64,000 bases of DNA, from the NCBI GenBank assembly GCA_949358305.1, contig OX442314.1, forward strand, positions 2,607,087-2,671,086, written 5' to 3'. The stretch comes from Strigamia acuminata. Lineage: Eukaryota; Arthropoda; Chilopoda; Geophilomorpha; Linotaeniidae. The notes under the pieces are model-generated. The model ran no database searches. It was given only the letters and a program-made list of their open reading frames with translations, and had not been told where the DNA came from. Positions 1 through 9,279 of the stretch are shown here, piece after piece. Each line of letters opens with the position of its first letter. The stretch's first letter is position 1. A program made the position numbers and the translations under genes.

Positions 1-1
1 T

Positions 2-1714
2 GACCCGCTTCTAAGCGCCTTCCACGCTCATGTCGGCAAGCAGATGCAAAGCAATCCCCCGACAAGGGAGGAAATAATTGTGCAACAAAAATTAGACAAA
101 AAATGTCAGGACAGAGCTAGATTCGTACTGACAGGAAAATATCCGCCCGACTTAACCAGAAGGCAGAAGCGTCGTTATGCGCACGAATCCATAGATTACC
201 TATTGGATGACGGCCTTTTGGTGAAGCATCACCCAAATCACCAAGATGACTTGAGTGAATCGGACACCGCAGTAAAGGTAGTAATACCTGCTTCCTTAAT
301 CGGTCGCGTGCTGTGGTTGTTACACGGGCACCCGCTTGCGAGCCATGCGGGAGTAAGCAGAACACTCTATCGTGCTACACAGCTTTTTCACTGGACAGGG
401 ATGAAAAAAGATATCGCTCTTTTTGTCCACCAATGTCAGCGATGTCAAGCGTGTAAGCCGAGGAGAAAATCACCATTCGAAACTATCTTCTTAGGGCCTT
501 ACGCGCCTTTTGATTGTTTAAGTGTCGATGTGATGGGCCCAAAACCCGTTACGGGAAATAAAAATGCGTACATTATCGTAATAATGGACGTGGCGACTCG
601 TTGGCCCGAGTTGTACGCCGTCGCTAGACCTTCAGCAGAGAAAATCGTTGAATGTATCTACGACGTGGCGTTACGTTACGGATTTCCACGTAAAATAATA
701 TCCGATAACGGACCCCAATTTATCTCGAAAATTTGGGGTAAGTTTTGTGAGAAATTCGGGATTGTGGCGTCACATACCTCGACCTACAATCCCAGAACAA
801 ATCCCGTTGAGCGACTCAACAGGGACATTAAATATGCACTAAGCATATTCACTGACATCCACAATAGGTGGGATGAATACTTGAGGGAGATCGCGTTCAG
901 CATACGAACAACAGTCTCGAGGACGAGAGATTTTTCTCCGGCCTACCTCAACTTCGCCCGAGAGCTACGAGTGCCTTGGGACCCACGAGTGGCAGAGTCG
1001 GTAAATGTGGTGGACCCAGAGAAACCACATGAGTATGTGTATAAATTGGAGCAAACAATTTCGAGCACATACAAACATATGATGGCGCACATTTTTAACA
1101 TGCGCGACCGCATTTTACAAGATAAAAGCGGTGGAAAATTTGTGAATTTCGAGAACAATGATTTAGTGTGGAAGGACACACACATCCTCTCAAATGCAGC
1201 GAGAGGAATCACCGCCAGCTTGGCCGACAAGAGAGATGGTCCGTATGTGATCATCGGCAAGCATGGCGGTAACGCGTATAAATTACGCAAGCTCGAGGAC
1301 AACACCGAGCATAAGTCGATACAAGTACGAGAGTTAACTCCGTACATTCCGGAATTCCCGCAAGAAATGTGGGCCAAAGGCCAAGTCAAGTCTAAAACTG
1401 ACGGCCAAATCGTCGATATGTTCGCTGGCGAGTCGGAAAAAGCACCGCCAAGTGACAACGAGGAGTATTTCGACGCCCCTTCACCTCCGGTAAACGAGAT
1501 AGTTGAATCCGTTCCGGATCCAATTTTGGTCGGGGGGGAAACAGGAGAAACTCCTGAAACAAACACAAAAAACACGGATAAAAAAGAAAACAATAATGAG
1601 GAGGTACAGACACAAAAAACAACAAAAAATATCGTACCTGCCTCGATCCGTAACCTGCGACCAAAAAGAGATAATCCGTTTATAAAAGGCGGAAAGGTCG
1701 TAGGAAAAAAGTAA
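2..1714 (+). CDS. Gypsy pol polyprotein, integrase part (5' truncated by window edge)
   Basis: The frame is open from base 2; the first in-frame ATG at 44 is internal. The protein end contains a complete integrase: an HHCC zinc-binding region (HGHPLASH followed by CQRCQAC), a DDE core with the first Asp in CLSVDVMGP, the second in SDNGPQF and the Glu in NPVERLN, and a downstream GPY-type module (RDGPYVIIG). That order is typical of Ty3/Gypsy. The C-terminal ~130 residues are acidic, then Lys/Asn-rich, and end in basic residues. No stop or frameshift interrupts the visible part, so this copy may be recent. Its role is insertion of the element's cDNA into chromosomes. A tandem-repeat spacer and a third ORF follow. 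Confidence 0.9.
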   Translation, partial: DPLLSAFHAHVGKQMQSNPPTREEIIVQQKLDKKCQDRARFVLTGKYPPDLTRRQKRRYAHESIDYLLDDGLLVKHHPNHQDDLSESDTAVKVVIPASLIGRVLWLLHGHPLASHAGVSRTLYRATQLFHWTGMKKDIALFVHQCQRCQACKPRRKSPFETIFLGPYAPFDCLSVDVMGPKPVTGNKNAYIIVIMDVATRWPELYAVARPSAEKIVECIYDVALRYGFPRKIISDNGPQFISKIWGKFCEKFGIVASHTSTYNPRTNPVERLNRDIKYALSIFTDIHNRWDEYLREIAFSIRTTVSRTRDFSPAYLNFARELRVPWDPRVAESVNVVDPEKPHEYVYKLEQTISSTYKHMMAHIFNMRDRILQDKSGGKFVNFENNDLVWKDTHILSNAARGITASLADKRDGPYVIIGKHGGNAYKLRKLEDNTEHKSIQVRELTPYIPEFPQEMWAKGQVKSKTDGQIVDMFAGESEKAPPSDNEEYFDAPSPPVNEIVESVPDPILVGGETGETPETNTKNTDKKENNNEEVQTQKTTKNIVPASIRNLRPKRDNPFIKGGKVVGKK

Positions 1715-1851
1715 AATAAATTACGAGTCGATGGCGGCACTAAAAATAAATGTAATCGACCGATAGTGCAAGCCATCACGTCGCAGAAAATTTCGCTAAG
1801 TCCAACAAAGCGGATATCGGTCGAATTCGCGTCACGAGATGGCGTGGAAAC

Positions 1852-2016
1852 GCGGGACCCGTAGCAAAATTATCGGCACGGGTCGGATACCGCGTGCAAA
1901 AGACCCCGTAGCAGCAATCGCGCACGGGAGTGAAAACAAAAAAGACCCCGTAGCAGCAATCGCGCACGGGAGTGAGAACAAAGGAGACCCGTAGCGTAAC
2001 ATGCGCACGGGTAGGT
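1852..2016. repeat. about four ~42-bp tandem repeats in the Gypsy spacer
   Basis: The core GACCCCGTAGCAGCAATCGC followed by GCACGGGAGTGA recurs almost exactly twice (from about 1892 and 1944). More diverged units lie on both sides, near 1857 and 1987, all built around GACCCGTAGC and GCACGGG. They lie between the pol stop and the acidic leader exon. Tandem repeats in this position are known in Gypsy-like elements as possible insulators or internal promoters; that role here is inference. Confidence 0.8.
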
Positions 2017-2225
2017 GCGCACTAGTCTCAAACACCCGGGTTCTGGAGTATATTACCCAGAATCCATCGCGATTACCTCGTGTTCACACGGACTTCCGCT
2101 TTTCACAGCTGATCGCTGCATTCGTGCGTGATCCTCGTTTTTAACGTTTTTACCGAGTTTTTTTTTAGATAGTTTTATCACCCTTTTTTCAATCGTGATT
2201 GAGCTTTTTGTGCGCGCTCCTCGCC

Positions 2226-2339
2226 ATGGACGAGGAAGAGAACGACGTGCTGGCCATCGAGCACGAGGACGAGGAAAACTGGGACCGCGATGTAAACCAA
2301 GTCCAACCCGATCAGGTAGAAGTCGGCATCGGCACATGA
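2226..2339 (+). CDS. small acidic ORF, probable leader exon of the Gypsy third ORF
   Basis: A 37-aa ORF begins in a strong context (GCCATGG) and is extremely acidic (MDEEENDVLAIEHEDEENW). After its 30th codon the sequence reads CAG|GTAGAA, a good 5' splice donor at 2315/2316. The next long ORF starts with ATG at 3158, immediately after a pyrimidine stretch and CCTTCCAG, a good 3' splice acceptor. Splicing 2315 to 3158 keeps the frame (phase 0), adding 30 acidic residues to the N terminus of the third ORF. Splicing to reach an ORF downstream of pol is known for gypsy-family env. Its use here is inferred from the sites and the frame. Unspliced, it would be a free 37-aa peptide. Confidence 0.5.
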   Translation: MDEEENDVLAIEHEDEENWDRDVNQVQPDQVEVGIGT

Positions 2340-3157
2340 GAATTATTTCCGTGCTGCTGAAAGAGAAATTTTGTTGACTAATACCTGACATGAGTGCTTT
2401 GCACTCGAAATAGCGTATAATTAATTATTAACCGCGATCGCTCACACGATCGTATTTTTTCCTTGTTAATTTGTTTTCGGGGTGCGAGCGCAGACTTCAC
2501 GTCGCCTCGCGTCTCGAAAATTCCTCATGACTTGAGTCACGAGCGAGACAATGGGCTCGAGCCATAAATAATTTTATGACAAGGGGAGAATATTCTGTAA
2601 AAGAATATTTTTCTCCACAAGTAATTTGACGCATCAAATTGATGCAACTTAACATTCGTACGATGAATTTTTCGGTGTGTTGGATAAATTCAATTTGACT
2701 TTAACTTTTTTTAAAATGAGACAAAGTCCGACTTCGGAATAATTCTTTATTAGGTTTATTTATTTAATAAAATTTCGACAAGCACATTTATTGTGCAATT
2801 TTAGTAATAATTTACACCCGACGAATTCTTTTTACGAATGACTGATAATTATTAATTTAATTATTAGTAATGTCCTAATTAATGTTAGAATTAATTTGAA
2901 GTAAAATCTGATGATAAGAATCCAGATTAAAGGCTCGATTCCGTCTCGCTGTGCGTTTTGGACATGAGACAGATTTTTACGTGATGACTTCTCTTTTTCT
3001 ATCCGACGAGGGACAATTCGTCCTACGTTTGCACCGATAGACAGGAATCGGTCTCGACGGACGGCTGCACGTATCGGCAACGTCCCTCGAAACCAACCAT
3101 TTATCTACGTATTTAATATTAACTTTTTATTAATCGTTTATTTCTCCACCCTTCCAG
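2340..3157 (+). other. non-coding spacer, probable intron of the Gypsy third ORF
   Basis: This 818-bp stretch is AT-rich with stops in all frames and no recognisable domain. It falls between the putative donor at 2316 and the acceptor ending at 3157. The final ~30 bases are pyrimidine-rich (TTTATTTCTCCACCCTTCCAG), as expected before an acceptor. Confidence 0.5.
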
Positions 3158-5923
3158 ATGGCATTACGTAAAACATGGGGACCATTAGACCCCGCTTGCA
3201 TCACTCGTGGCGGGATATTTCGAGGCGCGCTGCCCGATTTTTACCGACGATGTTTCGGCGAAGACGCCGACCCTTGGCGCCTGCGAATACTACATTCCCG
3301 ATGCATCGCCCGACGTTGGGTACGAGACTGCACGCTCCTGGATACGTTCCCGGAGGGAATGCGCGAAGGCATCGCCACAGAGTTAGCTCGTGACGATGAC
3401 CCGAAATCGCCAATTTTCCACCCCGGATTGTCAAGTCAGTACACTGGCAACCCGGCGGAGGAACACGTGCTGCATGCGTGGCGAGCAGCCGAGACAGAAG
3501 AGGCCCGTGAGGCCATCTATCAGCATTATAGACAACAGCTGGTGGATACCGCTACGGCAGTGGCCGAGCGCATCCTCCAAAACGAGGGGATGACCGCGGA
3601 TGATATTCATCTGTGGTTTGAGAGGCTGCGATTGGGAGAGAGTACGCCCCAGTGGAGACCTCGGATGGGAATTTTAACATCCCAAGCCGAGATGTGGCAG
3701 CTCCACTACCTGGGGATTTTGGGGCCCAAGAGCAGCTACCCGCGGAAGCGCAAGCGCTCCAAAGGCGCCGGGGACAGCCAGTCGCGTTCCCCAGCGACAA
3801 CCAAGAAGCAGCGTGTCGCTCAAAACACGACTGAAGGCAACGAAGCTGGGCCATCCACTAGTACGGTGCGTGACCCTTCGCAGTATTCCCGACCGCTAAT
3901 TTTCGTAAACCGTCAGATTAAAGACGGTAAGGAGTACAAGGAGGTTTGGATGTCTGGTGACGAAGAGCGAGTCTCTCGTCCCAGCACTTCTAGACGTCCG
4001 CTGACTCATCGCGAGCAGCGGAAAAAAGATCGCAAAGAGCAATACTTCGCGAGGTGCGAAGCTCGGGGCCGTCCCATCCCCGAACCCGCCTACGTCTCCA
4101 AGAGAGCGGGTCGACGAAGTGGTAGCCAGTCAGGTGAGCGAAGCGTCCCAGCGGCAGATACGCGGGACCTTCGCGAGATTCTGACTCAGATGAAGCGGAC
4201 GAAACTGACACGTTTCGATCCCGCGATGAAACACGCCAGGAAGATGGGTGTTGTCACCGACGGGAAGGTGACCCCACACGAGGTGGCAAGGTGGCTCGCA
4301 GACTACATAAATTCGCGACCACGACCCGATGGCATGCCAACCGCCATCGTGCAGCCTTCGGGCTCCGGACAACATCTCCCGGCGCCCCAAGTCGCAATGA
4401 CTAGGGTGCAGACGACGGAGACGCCACCACCGCCGACGCAGCCAACACCACCGCTGCCGACGCCAACGCTGCCGACCAAGACGCAGCCGCCTCCGAACCT
4501 GCCGCTGCCGTCGTTGTTGAATTCGAGCGATCCGCCGGATTTACTCACCGACCGCTCAGTCCTTCTCCCCGTCGGACAGAGCATTATGCAGGAATGTCGA
4601 GCCAATTTGACCGACATTTACAGGCCGAGCCGACCCCGACCCGGTTCCTCGGCCCTGTTCTTCGAGAGGCGAGACGAAGAAGCGCGACTCGCGAGAGAAG
4701 CCGCCAACCCGACTATCTCCGAGCTCTCAGCGTTTCGCTTCGTGATGGAAGACCCAAGAGTCTCCGCACCCGCCTTGCGAGGTGTGGATCAAGCCCAGCG
4801 ATATTTCATCGAATGGGCAACGGCGATGATGAGTAAGCTCTCGTGTGCCTTCACTGCGGATTCGGAGCGATCGAATCCAGTGAATCGTCGCAGCCTACAG
4901 CTATCATTGACCAAGGTCATGATGCAGCTGCTAACCCCAGCACTCTTCGGAGAAGGGCGTCAGGCGATGGCCGCATGGTCTGTCGTGGACAGAGAGGGTG
5001 TACAGGTTCCCCGTGCACTCCTCGCAGAGTGGAGCTCCATTCTGCCCGACCCTGTGTTGACTCGGTACGAGCTAACCAGGGATGTGGTAAACCCCGAATT
5101 TGAGGGGTACAAGTTGCGAAGCACGGCGTTTCGCTATACCTCCGCCACCTGGACAGCGGCGCCTACCCAACAACTGCGCGCCTTGACCATCCAGACGGAA
5201 GAATCGGCAGAGGATGTAGAAATGGTGATCTCGCCGACGAGCGGAGTTCCGATTCCGCCACCGATGCCTGCGGAGATATCCCCGCAAGGACCCGCCCTGT
5301 TCGAAGTGGCGGGTAAGCCAAAGCGCTTACTGTGCCGAACGCCACCCGTCAGGTCCGTCGAGCAAACGAAGCCGACACCGCCCGGGACCCCACCGGCCCG
5401 AGCGGCGACAACGACGCAAGCCGTGATTCCCGCGGCCACCCAGAAGCCGAAGCCGGCACCGCCTCCACCAGACTATTACGGGCGAATCATCGAAGAGTTT
5501 CCCCATCTTTCGATGACAACGGCGACCAGGAGGTTTATCCTCGCACAACGGGATAAAGGCAAATCAGTCTTCATCTGGCTTCACAACCAGATCCGGAAGA
5601 CTAGAGACCTCATCTTCCACCAGAGGTTGCTGAGAGCCCACCGTGTGCCAGTGACGCCAGCGGAAGCCAATGCCATCCGGCATACGAACACCGGCTTCTC
5701 CGCCTACATCCCGAGCGTTTGGTTACACGAGAGGACGCGTGCCCCGCATGAGCCAGTTGACGGCCATGCATTATGCTTCATTACGGAGCATGAGGACCCC
5801 CGAGATCGGTCCTCGGCGTTAGTAGGCGATCTACCCGCGCCACCCGGCACTCAACCGCCTGTCCCTGGAGTGAGTTACGCCCAGGTGACGGACTCAGTGT
5901 CGGGTCCCCCAGGAAAGAAGTGA
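3158..5923 (+). CDS. third ORF of the Gypsy element, unknown function (921 aa)
   Basis: This 921-aa ORF lies where errantiviruses carry env, ending 36 bp before the 3' LTR. It is not an envelope: I see no signal peptide, furin-like site or transmembrane helix. Visible parts are an N-terminal Arg/Trp/Leu-rich region (about 1-190), a basic stretch resembling a nuclear localisation signal (PRKRKRSKG, near residue 196), a charged Arg/Ser-rich segment to about 330, a Pro/Thr-rich linker (about 415-465), a helical region with many Arg (480-680), a second Pro-rich linker (about 735-770), and a C-terminal region with a FPHLSMTTATRRFILAQ motif. It has no CCHC knuckle or protease motif, so it is not an ordinary gag. 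The layout suggests a nucleic-acid-binding or structural accessory protein; function unknown. Confidence 0.75.
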   Translation: MALRKTWGPLDPACITRGGIFRGALPDFYRRCFGEDADPWRLRILHSRCIARRWVRDCTLLDTFPEGMREGIATELARDDDPKSPIFHPGLSSQYTGNPAEEHVLHAWRAAETEEAREAIYQHYRQQLVDTATAVAERILQNEGMTADDIHLWFERLRLGESTPQWRPRMGILTSQAEMWQLHYLGILGPKSSYPRKRKRSKGAGDSQSRSPATTKKQRVAQNTTEGNEAGPSTSTVRDPSQYSRPLIFVNRQIKDGKEYKEVWMSGDEERVSRPSTSRRPLTHREQRKKDRKEQYFARCEARGRPIPEPAYVSKRAGRRSGSQSGERSVPAADTRDLREILTQMKRTKLTRFDPAMKHARKMGVVTDGKVTPHEVARWLADYINSRPRPDGMPTAIVQPSGSGQHLPAPQVAMTRVQTTETPPPPTQPTPPLPTPTLPTKTQPPPNLPLPSLLNSSDPPDLLTDRSVLLPVGQSIMQECRANLTDIYRPSRPRPGSSALFFERRDEEARLAREAANPTISELSAFRFVMEDPRVSAPALRGVDQAQRYFIEWATAMMSKLSCAFTADSERSNPVNRRSLQLSLTKVMMQLLTPALFGEGRQAMAAWSVVDREGVQVPRALLAEWSSILPDPVLTRYELTRDVVNPEFEGYKLRSTAFRYTSATWTAAPTQQLRALTIQTEESAEDVEMVISPTSGVPIPPPMPAEISPQGPALFEVAGKPKRLLCRTPPVRSVEQTKPTPPGTPPARAATTTQAVIPAATQKPKPAPPPPDYYGRIIEEFPHLSMTTATRRFILAQRDKGKSVFIWLHNQIRKTRDLIFHQRLLRAHRVPVTPAEANAIRHTNTGFSAYIPSVWLHERTRAPHEPVDGHALCFITEHEDPRDRSSALVGDLPAPPGTQPPVPGVSYAQVTDSVSGPPGKK

Positions 5924-5948
5924 TCGCTCAGCCCCACGGTCTGAGCTC

Positions 5949-5959
5949 GGAGGGGGAAG
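5949..5959 (+). other. polypurine tract of the Gypsy element
   Basis: The run GGAGGGGGAAG lies directly before the TGTTGTGACC start of the LTR. This is the expected place and composition for the primer of plus-strand DNA synthesis. Confidence 0.7.
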
Positions 5960-6975
5960 TGTTGTGACCCGACTGGACCGGGGTCAACGAAGAGTTTCTC
6001 TCGTGACCTCGTTTCGGGTGTAAGGGGAGCCGCAAGCGCGTCTCCCTTCCCTCAGTGCATTGACATCTAGTCAATGGACAGGCGTCTGCCCTGAGGGAGT
6101 GGGGATGGCTCGTCCACCCCACCATTGGGTGATTCCGGTCACCTGTCAACCCCGCTTTGTGCAAAGAAATGTGCCTTGCACTGAGCGGGCAGAACCAACA
6201 CAACCATCAAACGAGAAACACACGTAAACCCGTCGTCCTACAAGATCAGGCCCAAGTAAATATACTGGGATTGACCAAGGACAAAGGACAATTTACCGTG
6301 AGTACGTTTGGTCAGTGTCAAACTCCGCAGAGTAACCTGCGAGATAAGATTACCACACTATTTTAGCACACCAGCTAGAAATAGTAAAAACCACTCCAGT
6401 TTAGCGAGTTGTGCAGACAAACGGTCGCACAAGCCTAAACTGCAGTAAAACCACGACGAGCGTTCCCGCCGCTGTGTGACCGCCGGGAGCCAGAAGAGTC
6501 CGCCGCTGTGTGATCGCCGGACACCACACAAAAACCTAGACAACAGCCCGAAGTAAGCCTTTTAACTAAGCATTCACTCGCGCCCGACCAGCGTGAGCCC
6601 GAAGGACCAGCCAGAGACGAGCCGAGGACGCCATATTGCCACGCCGGCCCAAGACGACATCGCGTTGCCACAACGAGGACGCCATCTTGGACGCGAACGA
6701 AACAAAGGACGACCTCGCCGATTCCAGCCAGCTTTCATCATACCTTTACATTTCCATTTCCCTTCACCCATTCCGATTTACCTTTTACCTACCTTTCATA
6801 TATATATATAAGATATATCTGTATATTGTCCCACAGAATAAATCTATATTATATTTTACCTTTTATATCTGTGTAATCATTTCTTTGGGTAAACCGCTTG
6901 AGACAAAGCGGTAGTGAGTTAGTCGAATTAAGTAATCAACCCACGAGTTAGCGACGGTTAGAGTTGAGCGCGACA
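5960..6975 (+). repeat. 3' LTR of the first Gypsy element
   Basis: It starts TGTTGTGACCCG right after the polypurine tract and ends with CGCGACA. Start, end and internal landmarks match the solo LTR at 62175-62994: TGTGGTGACCCA at the start, GACGCCATCTTG inside, an AATAAA-rich 3' part and a GCGACA end. The two belong to related families. Clusters of CGCCGGA and GTGTGAC motifs in the middle look like short internal repeats. AGAATAAATC near 6835 is a plausible polyadenylation signal. Confidence 0.8.
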
Positions 6976-6979
6976 CAAG

Positions 6980-7332
6980 GTATTGTACGAGGAAGAGCTG
7001 AACGTGCCGCTCGGGCTCTTCAACGAGGTGCTGGACCGCATCTTTCGGCAGTCGCAGGGTCAGTTATTGGTCGCTTGGATCAACGCGCTCACTGTGCTTC
7101 GGATCAAGGTACACGACCGAGGACTTGGACGACGATTAGCGGCAAGTGCTGCACCGCACCGGCTGCAAGGACGAGAAGATTTGCTTCGTGATGGGCTCGA
7201 GTTTTCTCGAGCGAATGAATACGCTGCTGGCGAACGGCGAAGTGGCCGGCCTGTTTGAGGGCGACGGACGACATCAAGGACGACGTGAGGGAGAAGATGC
7301 GGAGCAGATATTTGGATAATCCGGAGTACAAC
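6980..7332 (+). pseudogene. dynein heavy-chain fragment (AAA region), broken
   Basis: Conceptual translation gives [19 protein letters not shown], then a segment ending in RIKVH, and in another frame [20 protein letters not shown]. These are hallmarks of the fourth AAA+ module of cytoplasmic dynein heavy chain. The segment that should hold the Walker A loop, between the FRQ-QG motif and the LLVAWINAL segment, is missing. The stretch before SSFLERMN has also lost residues, and the frame changes at least once. No intron is visible, so it may derive from a processed copy. It begins directly after the Gypsy LTR, which may have inserted into it. It cannot encode a working motor. Confidence 0.75.
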
Positions 7333-7595
7333 TTTTTTTGCTGAAATTTTTATAAAATGTATGCACATCGTTTCCCAACACCAGCGCTTTTTGTCGTTCG
7401 TAATTAGCGACGCTAAGAGTTTAATGCGCTAATAACCCAAAAAGATCTTTCGGATCACTGTACAATTTTACCCTGTCCAATTAAAATTCTCCTAAAATCT
7501 TTCGAATCTCAGAGAACTTGAAATATTTTAATTTCCGACATGTTGTGGATTTAGATTGTGTGGTGACATCTCGCGGCGAGTATTGTAGATGAGTA

Positions 7596-8404
7596 ATGGC
7601 GGCCAAAGGGACGGGCATGTGCGACTCGAAAGAAATAAGCGTGAAGCGACCGAGTGTTAAAGAAACGGATCAAGATTTATTGGCAGAACAAGAGAAATTT
7701 CTGACTAGTCATCCGGTTGCGTTGGCGAGTATTGTGAAGAAGAAAATCGAAGAAACGAAAGAAAGTTTGACCAAAATCAACGATAATGACTATAAAATCG
7801 GTTTGTTTTGAATAATTCCTCGGTTTGATCGTGTTTTTTAAAATAATTTTTGTTATTAATTTTATCAGGCAACGACGAGAGATTTTTAATTTTGGCTGAT
7901 AATTGTCGTAAGATTTTTCACTTTAAAGTGTATATTTACTTCAAAAAGCGCCGAACATCACGTCGATAACATGAGGTTTTCCCGTCGTGCCAAAACTAAC
8001 CAAAGCACAGGTGAATTTCAATTTTATACCTCCAAAACATCCTTTTACGTATTCCAGTAGTGTTATGAATGCAAATTTCTGGTTCATCTCAGAACTAACC
8101 TGGGTTGAAACGTAATTGGTATTCACAACCAAACTGGAATCGGTATTTTTGTATTCATCTTGTTTACAGTTTATAAATTATTTTAGTTGCAAGGTTCGTC
8201 CAAAAGAAGCTTGTTTGCTACGCAACTCGCAAATAAGAAACAAAAAGTCAACCTGATGAAAGAAAATGAATCCACAAATATAGAAAACAAGTTTGGTAAC
8301 AAATTAATTCTTTTCGCACGGATAAAATAATAATATTAGAAAAATTGTATTTTATTTTTATAGGCGAAGAGAGTTTCGTTGTGGAATATCTTACATTGGC
8401 TTTG
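7596..8404 (+). CDS. RPAP1-like N-terminal exons (partial gene)
   Basis: Four exons can be read: 7596-7800, 7869-7907, 8194-8295 and 8364-8404. All have GT-AG borders and consistent phases; their sum is 387 nt (129 codons). Exon 1 contains KRPSVKETDQDLLAEQEKFL, and exon 3 contains SSKRSLFATQLANKK. Both resemble the N-terminal region of RNA polymerase II-associated protein 1, which has an RP-x-DLL-x-Q-x-FL segment followed by a GKRSIFAQE-type motif. RPAP1 helps assemble and import Pol II. The rest of that ~1,000-residue protein is not visible downstream; a stop-containing Gln-rich piece follows. This may therefore be a duplicated 5' fragment rather than a working gene. Identification rests on short motifs. 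Confidence 0.45.
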
Positions 8405-8589
8405 GTGGGTTTTTGTGATTATGAGTTAATTTTTGGTGGTTTTGTGTGAGATTGAGTTGATTTTTAGTGATTTTGAGTGATTTGTGGTGATTTTGAGTTG
8501 ATTTTTGGTGATTTTGAGTGATTTCTGGTGATTTTGAGTTGCTTGTGAATTGGTTTTTTTACGACTTTGTATTGATTTTTGTTCGTTTT

Positions 8590-8862
8590 TGTAGGTTTTG
8601 CAGCAGCAGGTGTTGTTGGAGCAGCAGATAACGGAGGAGGAGTAGTTGTCGCAGTGGCAGCAGGAAGCAACAGGACGAACAGCGCCAGATTGAACAGCAG
8701 TTGATCGCTCAGCAGCAGATGATGGAGGAGAAACAGAGCAAGGATGAGGAGTTGTTCCGGTTGCAGGAGAAGGCGTCGATGATGGTGAAACAATAAGCGC
8801 AGATCCAGCAGCAGATGATACTCGAGAAACAACCGATACGATTGATACACTCTCAAATGGTG
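8590..8862 (+). pseudogene. Gln-rich coiled-coil gene fragment with stops
   Basis: CAG-rich DNA encodes glutamine-rich heptads such as IEQQLIAQQQMMEEKQSKDE followed by ELFRLQEKASMMVKQ. The frame is broken by at least two in-frame stops (TAG near 8645, TAA near 8796) and a frame change. The source gene is not clear to me; an endocytic or cytoskeletal coiled-coil protein is possible. A short open piece near 9120-9215 (MDNLHVLLKDFYRPISQLAP) may belong to it. With the dynein and RPAP1-like pieces it forms a cluster of gene fragments. Confidence 0.5.
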
Positions 8863-8870
8863 ATGCATCA

Positions 8871-9228
8871 ATTAATTTTTATTTTTTAATTTTTGATTTT
8901 TTTCAAATTATTTCGACTCATTTTAAAATCTTTCTAATTTTTTTCAATTTTTTTTATACTTATCTCAACTTATTTTATATTTTTTCGACTTATTTTAACT
9001 TATTTTAATTATTTCCACTTATTTCTCATTTTTTCCACTTATTTCAAACTTTTTTCGATTGACTTAAAATTTTTATTACTCCGTAATTTTCTACCATAAA
9101 TATTTATTCGTTTTTCTACGACGAGATATGCAAGACCCAAGATATGGATAACTTGCACGTATTGCTCAAAGATTTTTATCGACCAATTTCGCAATTGGCT
9201 CCCCAACAGTTTTGAAATTTTAATTCAT
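8871..9228. other. AT-rich spacer
   Basis: This stretch is TTATTTT-type low-complexity DNA with repeated TTTTCGACTTATTT-like units. Apart from the short open piece ending near 9215, I see nothing coding. Confidence 0.6.
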
Positions 9229-9274
9229 CACTTGTTCCCACCAGTGCCGCTCTGCGCTCTGGTGGGAACAAGTG
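9229..9274. repeat. perfect 16-bp inverted repeat (hairpin)
   Basis: The arms CACTTGTTCCCACCAG and CTGGTGGGAACAAGTG are perfect complements around a 14-base loop. This is a strong stem in DNA or RNA. It could be a tiny foldback element, a small-RNA hairpin or a remnant of element ends. Confidence 0.85.
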
Positions 9275-9279
9275 TTATT

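Larger units (their letters stand above)
1..6975 (+). mobile_element. Ty3/Gypsy-type LTR retrotransposon, 3' portion
   Basis: The order integrase end of pol, spacer, extra ORF, polypurine tract and long terminal repeat is that of the 3' half of a Ty3/Gypsy element on the plus strand. The pol frame is open at the left edge, so gag, protease, reverse transcriptase and the 5' LTR lie outside the window. The sequence right after the LTR is a broken dynein heavy-chain fragment, so the element sits in or next to that pseudogene. No target duplication can be checked because the left end is missing. Confidence 0.85.

Noticed and set aside
943-1779. Long minus-strand ORF opposite the Gypsy integrase
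   Set aside because: Antisense shadow of a clear coding frame, without any domain.
3158-5923. Envelope gene in the first Gypsy element
   Set aside because: Position fits, but no signal peptide, cleavage site or transmembrane segment is present.
8464-8871. Leu/His-rich minus-strand ORF
   Set aside because: It reads the complement of CAG-rich and simple-repeat DNA; the plus strand carries the recognisable coiled-coil remnant.
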